From assembly GCF_014529705.1 (NCBI RefSeq), contig NZ_JAANIH010000038.1:1-64000 (forward strand): a stretch of DNA of 64,000 nt, read 5' to 3'. The notes beneath the pieces were generated by a model. That model saw only the letters and a program-made list of their open reading frames with translations. It was not told the origin of the DNA and did not search any database. This document shows, in pieces, positions 33,961 through 41,740 of the stretch (within the stretch, counting starts at the first letter, position 1; every line of letters begins with the position of its first letter). The DNA comes from Bradyrhizobium campsiandrae. GTDB taxonomy: Bacteria > Pseudomonadota > Alphaproteobacteria > Rhizobiales > Xanthobacteraceae. A program made the translations under genes and the position numbers.

Positions 33961-34709
33961 TCGCCGGTCTCGCCGACAACGTGCTTGCCACGTTCATCGT
34001 GTTCTGCCGTATCGGCGCCTGCCTGATGCTGGTGCCCGGTTATTCCAGCGTGAACGTTCCGCCGCAGATTCGCCTGTTCGTCGCCCTGGTCACGACGTTC
34101 GCGCTGACGCCGATCCTGGTCTCGATTCTGAAGCCGCTCGTGGACGACGCATCGCCCATGGCGCTGGCGCTCCTGATCGGCACCGAACTCCTGGTCGGTA
34201 GCGTCATTGGCCTCGGCGGGCGCGTGTTCTTTCTCGCGCTCCAGACCATGCTCGCGGTGATGGCGAGTGCGATCGGGCTCAGCAGCATCCCGGGTACGCC
34301 GGTCGGCGACACCGATCCGGCGCCGCCCGTGGTGCCGCTGATCATGGCCGCCGTCACCACGCTGTTCTTCTTGACCGACCAGCACTGGCAGGTCCTGCGC
34401 GGGTTGATGAATTCCTACGACGTCTGGCATCCCGGCGAGAAGTTGAGCGGCGAGATGGCGCTGAACCAGCTCGTCAGCCGTCTCACCGACGCATTCGTGC
34501 TGACACTGCGCATCACCAGCCCCTTCATCGTCTACTCCGTCGTCGTCAATTTCTCGATTGGCCTCGTCAACAAGCTGACGCCGGCAATTCCGGTCTATTT
34601 CGTCTCCGTGCCGTTCGTCCTGTTCGGCGGCTTCCTGCTGCTCTACCTGACCAGCGACGAATTGCTGACGCAGTTCATGCTCGGCCTGTCGTCATGGCTG
34701 GCGGGGTGA
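33957..34709 (+). CDS. fliR: Flagellar export gate protein FliR
   Basis: A gate membrane protein of 250 aa with six hydrophobic segments and the typical FCRIGACLMLVPGYSSVNVP start and PVYFVSVPFVLFGGFLLLYL end. The start codon GTG (33957) overlaps the flhA stop. FliP, the partner subunit, is encoded in the other block at 15114. Confidence 0.95.
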   Translation: MIAGLADNVLATFIVFCRIGACLMLVPGYSSVNVPPQIRLFVALVTTFALTPILVSILKPLVDDASPMALALLIGTELLVGSVIGLGGRVFFLALQTMLAVMASAIGLSSIPGTPVGDTDPAPPVVPLIMAAVTTLFFLTDQHWQVLRGLMNSYDVWHPGEKLSGEMALNQLVSRLTDAFVLTLRITSPFIVYSVVVNFSIGLVNKLTPAIPVYFVSVPFVLFGGFLLLYLTSDELLTQFMLGLSSWLAG

Positions 34710-34711
34710 CG

Positions 34712-35134
34712 ATGATGACTTCCCGGGCGGACAAGCTCAGTCGGATCGTCTCGCTGGTGAAGCTTCAGCTTCGGCTGTCGCAATGGCAGCTCGCGCAACT
34801 GCGTCAGCAGGAGCAGTCCATGCAGGACGAACAGGCGTGGCTGGTGGGAAACCTGAACGAGGGCAAGCCGCCGGCGGGATCGTCGAGCGAATCGATCGCG
34901 CGGCGGCTCAACAGGATGAGCGTCGGCGCGCGCGCAGTGCAGGAGCGCGCCTCGATGCAGCTCGACAAGGTCCGCTCGGAGAATCGTCGCGTCAAGCAGC
35001 TCGAGGAAGTCGCCCGGGTGGCGCTTGCCGACAAGCTGCGCGAAGCCGAGAAGCGATCGCTCGAGGAGATGACGGGGATCCACGCCGTCGCGCGCGACTT
35101 GACGCCGCGGCAAGCCAGCCGGAACAAGACATGA
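34712..35134 (+). CDS. Small coiled-coil protein, probable FliJ
   Basis: A 140-aa, strongly charged, helical protein (VKLQLRLSQWQLAQLRQQEQ, then LDKVRSENRRVKQLEEVARV) without signal peptide, starting 2 bases after the fliR stop. Its stop overlaps the flgJ ATG. In composition and length it fits FliJ, the export chaperone-escort that links FliI to FlhA, and no other FliJ candidate is present in the locus. Coiled coils of this kind carry little family signal, so this is mostly inference from position. Confidence 0.6.
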   Translation: MMTSRADKLSRIVSLVKLQLRLSQWQLAQLRQQEQSMQDEQAWLVGNLNEGKPPAGSSSESIARRLNRMSVGARAVQERASMQLDKVRSENRRVKQLEEVARVALADKLREAEKRSLEEMTGIHAVARDLTPRQASRNKT

Positions 35135-35598
35135 TTGTAACCGCGACACCCGATCTCGTTCTCGATGTCCTCGACGCCGCCGACCCGGTAGCGCAGCGCA
35201 CGGCGACCGCTAAGCTCGAGGCGCTGAAATCGTCGGACGCCGATTTTGCCGCGACGATGGATGCAACGGCCAGCAAGGCCGCCGATCAATCCGTTGCAGG
35301 TGTGGTGGAGGCGCAATCGGGGGTGGTGAACGGGCCGCCGGTGCGGGTGATCAAGAAGCCCGGCCCGGACGAGGTCTACCGCAAGTTCGAAGCGTTCGTC
35401 CTGCAGACCTTCGTCGAGACGATGTTGCCGAAGGAGTCCGAGGAGGTATTCGGCAAGGGCACCGCCGGCGGCATCTGGAAATCGATGCTGGCCGAGCAGC
35501 TCGGCACTCAGCTCGCGAAGGGCAAGGGGATCGGAATTGCCAAGCAGCTCGCGTCCGCGCATCCGGCGGGGCCGGATACGACAGGAAAGGCCGGGTGA
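35131..35598 (+). CDS. flgJ: Rod-binding protein FlgJ (single domain)
   Basis: FlgJ promotes rod assembly. The 155-aa protein carries only the rod-binding half (YRKFEAFVLQTFVETMLPKE, FGKGTAGGIWKSMLAEQLG) and lacks the glucosaminidase domain of enterobacterial FlgJ. The transglycosylase at 25778 would supply the wall-cutting activity. ATG 35131 overlaps the previous stop (ATGA); the frame is also open further upstream, but in the shadow of the FliJ-like gene. Confidence 0.9.
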   Translation: MIVTATPDLVLDVLDAADPVAQRTATAKLEALKSSDADFAATMDATASKAADQSVAGVVEAQSGVVNGPPVRVIKKPGPDEVYRKFEAFVLQTFVETMLPKESEEVFGKGTAGGIWKSMLAEQLGTQLAKGKGIGIAKQLASAHPAGPDTTGKAG

Positions 35599-35643
35599 TG
35601 GACTATAGGAAATGGGTAAGGACGGTTGAGGGATGAACTTACT

Positions 35644-36168
35644 ATGCAGCTAGAACAGAGCGCGACGGCTCCGCTGATGGAGCAGCCGGTCGTGGGTACA
35701 GAGGCGATGGCAGAGGCGGCAAGGGGCGATGCTCTGTTGCCCGCGCTGCTGCCCGATATAGGCGCCGACTTGCTCGCCGACGACGCCGAATCAGCAAGGC
35801 TCGAGGCAACGCGGTTCGAGGAGCTCAGTGGTCTGCTGGCCGCAATTCGCCGGCTCGAAAGCATCGTCGAGGAGGAGACCACCGCACTTGCGACCGGGCA
35901 GAAGGTCGACTTCGACGATTTCAGTGCCCGGAAAAGCCGGAGCATGCTGGAATTCGTTCGGCTGATGCGAGCCCGGATGCATCTCGGCGGCGAGCCCGAG
36001 GTCACCGAGGAAATTCAACGGCTGCGTGAGAAGCTGGAGCGAAACCGCTCCCTGCTTGAAATGCACTACGATGCGGTGCGCGAGGTCGCGACCATCATCG
36101 TCAAGGCGATCAAGGACGCCGAGTCGGACGGAACTTATACGGGTCGCGCGGCGCGGGACGGAAAATGA
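35644..36168 (+). CDS. FlgN-like export chaperone
   Basis: A 174-aa helical protein from ATG 35644, preceded by GAGGGAT; an upstream TTG at 35626 is less likely. The N-terminal part is acidic, the C-terminal half a long helix (EIQRLREKLERNRSLLEMHY, DAVREVATIIVKAIKDAESD). FlgN is the chaperone for FlgK and FlgL, and a FlgN-like gene is usual here in rhizobia. The weak family signal keeps the symbol empty. It overlaps the next start by 4 bases. Confidence 0.72.
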   Translation: MQLEQSATAPLMEQPVVGTEAMAEAARGDALLPALLPDIGADLLADDAESARLEATRFEELSGLLAAIRRLESIVEEETTALATGQKVDFDDFSARKSRSMLEFVRLMRARMHLGGEPEVTEEIQRLREKLERNRSLLEMHYDAVREVATIIVKAIKDAESDGTYTGRAARDGK

Positions 36169-36623
36169 TCAAGCTCGTTCTGGCCGGCCTCTGGGCCTGC
36201 ATCCTCACCGCAGGCACGAGCTATGGCGTGGCCTATTGGAAGGAAAACGGCACCCTGCTGTCCGGCAAGGACGAATATCTCGACGGGCTGCAATATCAGA
36301 AGACGCGGGCGCTGAGTGTGCCGATGGTCGAGAGCGGGGCGGTTCAGGGCTACATCGTCGCGCGTTTCGTCTACACCGTGGAGGCGAAGACCATGCACCA
36401 GCTCACCGTGCCGCCCGAGCCGTTTGTCGTCGACGAGGCCTTCCGCAGGATCTACGCCGACGACAAGCTCGATTTCCGGAAGCTCGCTCGCTACGACCTC
36501 TCCGCCCTTACCGCGGCGATCAAGCAACGCGTCAACGAGCGGATGCAGGCCGATATCGTCCAGGACGTGCTGGTCGAGGACTTCAACTACGTCTCCAAGG
36601 AAGAATTCCAGCAGAAGCCGTAA
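36165..36623 (+). CDS. Flagellar-locus protein with FliL-like C-terminus
   Basis: A 152-aa protein with an N-terminal membrane helix or signal (MIKLVLAGLWACILTAGTSY) and a periplasmic domain whose tail (ALTAAIKQRVNERMQADIVQ, DVLVEDFNYVSKEEF) recalls FliL and related stomatin-like proteins. It is coupled to the flgN-like gene and closes the block before a bidirectional terminator. I do not recognise a characterised family; role unknown. Confidence 0.6.
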   Translation: MIKLVLAGLWACILTAGTSYGVAYWKENGTLLSGKDEYLDGLQYQKTRALSVPMVESGAVQGYIVARFVYTVEAKTMHQLTVPPEPFVVDEAFRRIYADDKLDFRKLARYDLSALTAAIKQRVNERMQADIVQDVLVEDFNYVSKEEFQQKP

Positions 36624-36680
36624 CGCGCCCGGCGGCGGGGCGGGGCCGTCAGCACGCACAATTCTAAGCTCGAAACAAAC

Positions 36681-36721
36681 CGGCCTCTGCGGGATCTCCC
36701 CGCAGAGGCCGTGGTCGTTTT
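36681..36721. terminator. Bidirectional terminator between convergent genes
   Basis: CGGCCTCTGCGGG (36681-36693), loop ATCTC, CCCGCAGAGGCCG (36699-36711): a perfect 13-base stem, then TGGTCGTTTT. It lies between the FliL-like gene (ends 36623) and the leftward regulator gene (ends 36743). Confidence 0.88.
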
Positions 36722-36742
36722 GCTTGCCGCGGCTCGAGTGCC

Positions 36743-37513
36743 TTAGTTGCCGGCCGGGTATGCCGCTGGGGCCGCCTGAGCCCGGTTCAGCAGGATGCCG
36801 ACCTCGTCGAGATCCTGCATCGGCTCGTCGATCGCCTCGTTGGCGGGGATGTTGAGGCGGTAGCCGACGTAGCGCCGGGCCACGATGGCGTCGAAGCCGA
36901 GGCGGTCGCGCAGCTTCTTGCGCAGCTTGCTGACGTGGCTCTCGATCACGCTCTCGTCGAATGTGGACTCGAAGATGCCGTAGACCGCGTTGAAGATCTG
37001 CGTCTTGGTGATCCACTTGCCGTGATTGCTGACCATATATTCGAGAATGCGCAGCTCGCGGCGGGGCAGGGTGAGAGCGTGACCCGCGATCTCGGGGTCA
37101 CGCCCGTTGAAGAAGACCTGGATCCTGCTCTCGCAGGGCCTCGGCAGCTCGCCGACCCGGCGGCGCGCGATCGCGGCCGTTCGAGCCAGGATCTCGCGCA
37201 GGTGGATCGGCACGTGCACGACGTCGTCGACGCCGGCTTCGAACAGCTCCAGCGTGTTCTTGAGCATCTTCTGGCCGCTCATCGCGATGATCGGAGCCGC
37301 GGACCGCTTGCGCATCGCCCGTGGCAGGCTTCCGCGGGCATCGCAGTCCCCCAGAAGGAAGGCATCAACGGCCGCCAGGTCCGATTCGTTCGCGGATTGC
37401 AGCCAGTCCCAGAATTCTCCGGAAGTGAAGCCGATCGACGATACGCCTTCACGAACAAGCCCTCCTACGTAGCTGTTCGTGACGCTCTCGCGATCATCAA
37501 CGATAATATACAT
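36743..37513 (-). CDS. lafR: OmpR-type flagellar master regulator (LafR/Rem/FtcR)
   Basis: A 256-aa two-domain protein: a receiver-like N-terminus (about 1-115) and a winged-helix DNA-binding domain (about 140-222, with LPRRELRILEYMV, ESVIESHVSKLRKKL, ARRYVGYRL). It corresponds to Rem of Sinorhizobium, FtcR of Brucella and LafR of Bradyrhizobium, which activate flagellar genes. The acidic pair DD (6-7) is kept, but the phospho-acceptor position reads LLGDC (Gly55, Asp56) and the usual Lys is replaced (VHVPIH). Phosphorylation may therefore be absent. No kinase gene lies nearby. Confidence 0.9.
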   Translation of the reverse strand: MYIIVDDRESVTNSYVGGLVREGVSSIGFTSGEFWDWLQSANESDLAAVDAFLLGDCDARGSLPRAMRKRSAAPIIAMSGQKMLKNTLELFEAGVDDVVHVPIHLREILARTAAIARRRVGELPRPCESRIQVFFNGRDPEIAGHALTLPRRELRILEYMVSNHGKWITKTQIFNAVYGIFESTFDESVIESHVSKLRKKLRDRLGFDAIVARRYVGYRLNIPANEAIDEPMQDLDEVGILLNRAQAAPAAYPAGN

Positions 37514-38327
37514 CAGTCAGTCGCCCCTGTTTCGCACTTGCAGCGGCCGGGAGGTTTGTTGTGATGCCCCGACTCGGCAGCCATGCTGTTTGACGATATT
37601 TCCCTCCCGCGAACCGTTCTTATGGTTTCGATATTCGCGGGCAGCCTTACGCATTCAGTACCCGCGTGAGCAGGCCTGCTACTTCGACTCGATACTGAAC
37701 CCTTACTGCGTGAAGCCCGGCGGGTGTTTTACGGATCACCTTGCGGGGCGCGTTGAGAAAACGACCTGGTACAGTTGCGTCACGTTGCTCATTGCGTTCG
37801 AACACTACTGAACTCAGTCGATCTCCTCGCCAACGGGCGAGAATCACTTGATGTAGACCGTAACAATTGCCGAATTCCGATCAAGCGTGCGAAACAAAGC
37901 GTTTGCTACGTCTGCTTGATGCTGTTGATTTGTTTCCGGTTGTTTCTTTGTATGTCAAAGCGCACCAGTTGATTTGAAAGACGAACTAGTTTTGCACCGT
38001 AGTGGTTGTATAGTTCCATAGGCCCGTACAAACACAGCTATTTTGGGTAGTGTCACCCAACCGTCACAGTGAGGGGTTTTCAACCCCGAATTGACTCTCC
38101 TGGCCGCGCACGCGGCTGCGACAATTCGACTCATGTGTGGCGGCGAGAGTCCAGCTTGGCAAAATCTTGGCGAGTGTGTGTCTTTCGAGTCGCACTTTTG
38201 CCTCGTGCACGACTCCTCTGACACGTCGACGCATCCTGCGTGGCGAAACATTTTCGATGCGCACGTTTCGGGCAAGCTTCGCCAACTAGCTTCGTTCGAC
38301 AGATCCAAACGAACGGAGCATTTTCAA
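37514..38327. other. Long non-coding region upstream of lafR
   Basis: About 814 bases with no supported gene, between the lafR start and the next plus-strand gene. Part of it is clearly richer in A and T than the neighbours. Two inverted repeats lie close together: TTGGGT-agtgtc-ACCCAA (38043-38060) and GGGGTT-ttc-AACCCC (38073-38087). The length suggests a large control region for the flagellar regulator, or a small RNA. Open frames crossing it lack ribosome-binding sites. Confidence 0.45.
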
Positions 38328-39266
38328 ATGTTGTCCGACGGAAAAGCGCGCCCCGCCGGAGTTGCGGATGCGTCAGCCGCTGTGAAGCCCGCTCCGGAAG
38401 CGAGCGACACGAAGTTCAACAACACTGCGCGCGCATCCAAGCCCACGATGGGCGCGAAGCCCGCGTCGGCGTCGAGCGACGAAGTCGCGGCGAAGGAAGC
38501 GCTCGAAGGATTGAAGCGTATTCGTGCCAAGGCGCGCCTGGACAAGATGGCAATACCCAAGCCTGTGCCGACGGTGATCAAGCCGGCGGTGATTGTGGCC
38601 AAGCCGCCGCCACCGCGCCCGACCTGGGTCGCGCCACTCGCGACGCTCGCAGTCGCCGCCATCCTCGTGGTCTGCGCCTGCACCGGCGTCATTGCCTATC
38701 TCACCACGCAGCCGAACCAGACCAATGTGGCTGCTAATGCCGAAATCAGGAATCTGCGCGACACGGTCGCCCAGCTGCGCAGGCAATTGTCCAGCGTATC
38801 CGAGAATCTCGATGGCCTTCGCACCGCAGTCGATCAGTCGAGCAAGGCGACCAGCGATCGATTCGGCCGTTTTGCCGAGAATCTCGATCGCATCGAGCGG
38901 GTGAGCTCGTCATCGACGGCGAAGCTCGACAGGCTGGCTCAGGCTCAGGTCCAGCCGCCGACTCCCGTTGCTGCGCCGTCGCCGTCACCGGCGATGCCGA
39001 TGATGGCCTCGGTCACGGCGCCCGAAACCACAGGCTCGGTATCTCCGGTCGAGCGCAGCTCCGCACCGCGAAAGGTGATCAAGGGCTGGTCAGTCCGCCA
39101 AGCCTATGAAGGCATCGCGATTCTTCAGGGACCGAACGGTGTCGTCGAGGCCGTTCTCGGGCAGCAAGTCCCGAGCCTCGGTCGCATCGAGGAGATCAGG
39201 AACGAGAACGGCCGTCTCGTCGTCGACATCAGCGGTGGCGGCGTCGTCTATTCCGCGCGCAAGTGA
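38328..39266 (+). CDS. Membrane-anchored protein with periplasmic coiled coil
   Basis: A 312-aa protein from ATG 38328 (the open frame extends upstream through non-coding sequence). It has an Ala/Lys/Pro-rich cytoplasmic part with RIRAKARLDKMAIPKPVPTV (about 60-80), one membrane helix near 105-128 (LATLAVAAILVVCACTGVIA) and a periplasmic coiled coil (IRNLRDTVAQLRRQLSSVSE). A Pro/Ser linker leads to a C-terminal beta domain (GWSVRQAYEGIAILQGPNGV ... LVVDISGGGVVYSARK). The topology resembles small periplasm-facing anchors; I do not recognise a family with certainty. Confidence 0.65.
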   Translation: MLSDGKARPAGVADASAAVKPAPEASDTKFNNTARASKPTMGAKPASASSDEVAAKEALEGLKRIRAKARLDKMAIPKPVPTVIKPAVIVAKPPPPRPTWVAPLATLAVAAILVVCACTGVIAYLTTQPNQTNVAANAEIRNLRDTVAQLRRQLSSVSENLDGLRTAVDQSSKATSDRFGRFAENLDRIERVSSSSTAKLDRLAQAQVQPPTPVAAPSPSPAMPMMASVTAPETTGSVSPVERSSAPRKVIKGWSVRQAYEGIAILQGPNGVVEAVLGQQVPSLGRIEEIRNENGRLVVDISGGGVVYSARK

Positions 39267-39279
39267 GAGGCAGACAATT

Positions 39280-39858
39280 CTATTGGCGGTGATGCTCGAA
39301 GCTGGTGCATAGCAAATCGATCTCCGCCTCCGCGATCGGCGCGCGAAACAACCGGCAGGTGAACTCGACCGTGGTCCTGTTCTCGGAAGAGGTGCGGTCC
39401 TCCCGCAGGAAGATGCATCGTTTGCAGACGTCGGTGTGGTGCCGCTGTTCGGCGGCATCCGCCTGATCGAGCACATGCCGCAGGGTGTCGCGAAAGCTGA
39501 TCTTGCTGCCGTCATCGAGGACGGCAATGGCATCCACTAGGCCGTTGACGGGATCGCGCGCCAGAAACTTCTTGCCCTGCTGCGTCACGCTCAGCATCAC
39601 CGAGCGCTTGTCCTTGGCGGAACGCTTCCGTTCCAGGTAGCCGAGCCGTTCGAGCTCGCCGATGATGAAGGAGGCGGTGCCGCGTGTGGTGCCGACATAG
39701 CTCGCCAGCGCCGAAGGCGTCCGGGAGAAGCGATTGGCACGGGAAAGGAATCGCAGTGCCATCCACTCACGGTCGCGCATGCCGTGCTTGGTGCCTTCGA
39801 ACCACAGAATCCGCGCCACCTGTCCCAACAATTCAATTGCTTCGCGAGCCAAATTCAT
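39280..39858 (-). CDS. MarR-family transcriptional regulator (copy 2)
   Basis: A 192-aa paralogue of the regulator at 392-1027, roughly half identical by eye: both carry GMRDREWMALRFL or GLRDREWMALRFL, RANRFSRTPSALA and KRSV in the wing. The four cysteines are spaced C-x2-C-x19-C-x15-C, one residue different from copy 1 in the first long gap. A 12-base perfect palindrome lies 17 bases upstream of its start (39875-39886), a likely autoregulatory site. It marks the right edge of the flagellar region. Confidence 0.88.
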   Translation of the reverse strand: MNLAREAIELLGQVARILWFEGTKHGMRDREWMALRFLSRANRFSRTPSALASYVGTTRGTASFIIGELERLGYLERKRSAKDKRSVMLSVTQQGKKFLARDPVNGLVDAIAVLDDGSKISFRDTLRHVLDQADAAEQRHHTDVCKRCIFLREDRTSSENRTTVEFTCRLFRAPIAEAEIDLLCTSFEHHRQ

Positions 39859-40308
39859 ATCGATGCCAGATCGGATAAAGCTTTATTCAATTGGGCCTTG
39901 GGGTACGCAGTCGCAGCGGGTCGGAATGAAGCTGTCGAGCGTTGCTTTGCTCGAAGCGGATACGTTGCCGCGCTGAGAAGACGCTTCTCCGTCCTGGAGA
40001 TGGAACATTCGGGAGTGGAACTAGAGCGCCATGACGAAAGTTCGAGTAAATATGACGGCTCAACTGATCTGAAAATTTCAGTCAAAAGGTGTGGGCCTGC
40101 GCCCGATAGAAGGGGGCGGTGCTGTCTCTGAGCAACATGATGTGTCGACGCGGCCACGATCGGGTCTGTTTGTTGCGGTAAATGGTTCGAGGCGCGCGAA
40201 ATCGCACACGGTCTGCAACAGGTGCTGCTGCGCCGGGGAGCAGGAGAACCCCTGATTTCGGTTAATGGATGTTGCGACGCAATGCGGCTAGGCGGTTAAA
40301 TCAGGCGC
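39859..40308. other. Intergenic region between MarR copy 2 and the MHS transporter
   Basis: About 450 bases shared by two divergent genes. ATAAAGCTTTAT (39875-39886), a perfect 12-base palindrome, is a candidate MarR operator. GAGAAG-acg-CTTCTC (39975-39989) is a second small inverted repeat. No gene is supported. Confidence 0.45.
39875..39886. promoter_or_regulatory. Palindromic candidate operator of MarR copy 2
   Basis: ATAAAGCTTTAT is a perfect palindrome located 17-28 bases upstream of the MarR copy 2 start codon. MarR dimers commonly bind palindromes of this size near their own promoter. Binding is not shown by the sequence. Confidence 0.4.
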
Positions 40309-41625
40309 ATGATCAGATCGGAGACTTCAAGATTGCCATCGGGAAACGCGCGGGCCGAACCATTTAGCGTCAAACGCGCAGCACTGGCCGCCACCGTCGG
40401 CAACATGCTCGAGTTCTACGACTTCATCACCTACAGCTTCTTTGCGATCCAGATCGGCCACACCTTCTTTCCGACTGGAAGCGAGTACGGCAGCCTGATG
40501 CTGTCGCTGGCGACGTTCGGGGCCGGCTTCGTGACGCGGCCGATCGGCGGCATCGTACTCGGCATCTATTCCGACCGGATCGGCCGGCGGCCCGCGATGC
40601 TGCTGAGCTTTGCCCTCATGGGCGCTGCAATCCTGACCATTACGTTCACGCCGTCGTACGATTCGATCGGCCTTGCGGCGCCGATCATCGTGATCGCGGC
40701 CCGCATGGTGCAGGGTTTCGCACTGGGCGGCGAGGTCGGACCGACCACCGCTTATCTGATCGAGATCGCGCCGCCCGAGCATCGGGCGCTGGTGGTGGCA
40801 TGGCAGCCGGCGAGCCAGGAGATCGCCGCGACGGCAGGGGCCCTCGTCGGCGTCATCCTCAGCAAGATGATGGTGCCGGAGATGCTGGACCTCTATGGCT
40901 GGCGGGTGGCGTTTCTGATCGGAGCGGTCTGCCTGCCGTTCGGCGTCTGGATGCGCCGGACCCTGCCGGAGACGATCCCGCAGGCTGACGCCGGTGTCGC
41001 GGTGGAGGAAAGCACGGGGCATCTCTCCCTGGCCCGCCGTCACACCGGGCTGATCGTGCTCGCGCTGATGATTCTGGCCAGCGGCACCATCTCGACCTAT
41101 GTCACGCAATACATGACGACCTATGCGCAGAACACGTTGCATGTCTCCTCGACACTGGCCTTTGCCGTCTCGCTCGTCAGCAACGGCATTCAGTTTGCCG
41201 GAGCGCTGGTCGGCGGCTGGCTGGCCGATCGTCTCGGCCGCAAGCCGGTGATGATCTGGCCGCAACTCGCGACGCTGCTGCTGACCTATCCGGTCTTCCT
41301 CTGGATCGTTCATGCACCCGGTATGCTGTCGCTGCTGGTCGGCTTTGGCGTGCTCTCCGTCATCGGCTCGCTGCCCTTCACCGCGTTCTACGCGACGTTC
41401 ACCGAAGCATTGCCGCAGAACATCCGCGGTGGCGTATTCGCCACCGTTTACGCGGTTGCGATCGCGAGTTTCGGCGGCACGGCGCAGCTGGTGGTGACGT
41501 GGCTGCTTCATGTCACCGGCGATCCGCTGGCGCCGGCCTGGTACCTGTTGCTCGCAGCGATCGTCGGACTGATCGCGATGAGCCTGATGCCGGAAACCGC
41601 GCCGGCCAAGACCGGCAAGGCCTGA
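40309..41625 (+). CDS. MHS-type MFS transporter (metabolite:proton symporter)
   Basis: A 438-aa, 12-helix transporter. NMLEFYDFITYSFFAIQIG near the start, RPIGGIVLGIYSDRIGRRPA between helices 2 and 3, and FALGGEVGPTTAYLIEIAPP in helix 5 are hallmarks of the metabolite:H+ symporter family that imports citrate, alpha-ketoglutarate, shikimate or similar organic acids. The substrate cannot be told from sequence. It is divergent from MarR copy 2 and lies 115 bases upstream of the dienelactone hydrolase gene. Confidence 0.88.
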   Translation: MIRSETSRLPSGNARAEPFSVKRAALAATVGNMLEFYDFITYSFFAIQIGHTFFPTGSEYGSLMLSLATFGAGFVTRPIGGIVLGIYSDRIGRRPAMLLSFALMGAAILTITFTPSYDSIGLAAPIIVIAARMVQGFALGGEVGPTTAYLIEIAPPEHRALVVAWQPASQEIAATAGALVGVILSKMMVPEMLDLYGWRVAFLIGAVCLPFGVWMRRTLPETIPQADAGVAVEESTGHLSLARRHTGLIVLALMILASGTISTYVTQYMTTYAQNTLHVSSTLAFAVSLVSNGIQFAGALVGGWLADRLGRKPVMIWPQLATLLLTYPVFLWIVHAPGMLSLLVGFGVLSVIGSLPFTAFYATFTEALPQNIRGGVFATVYAVAIASFGGTAQLVVTWLLHVTGDPLAPAWYLLLAAIVGLIAMSLMPETAPAKTGKA

Positions 41626-41740
41626 CCGTGGGCGAAACCTCGCAGGCTGGTGATTTGCGTTTCGCCGGCAATTGTTGGCGAATGCGTCGCCTGAAGGATC
41701 GGGGCAAGACACCTGGACGAGGCATCAGGAGGACCAATCG

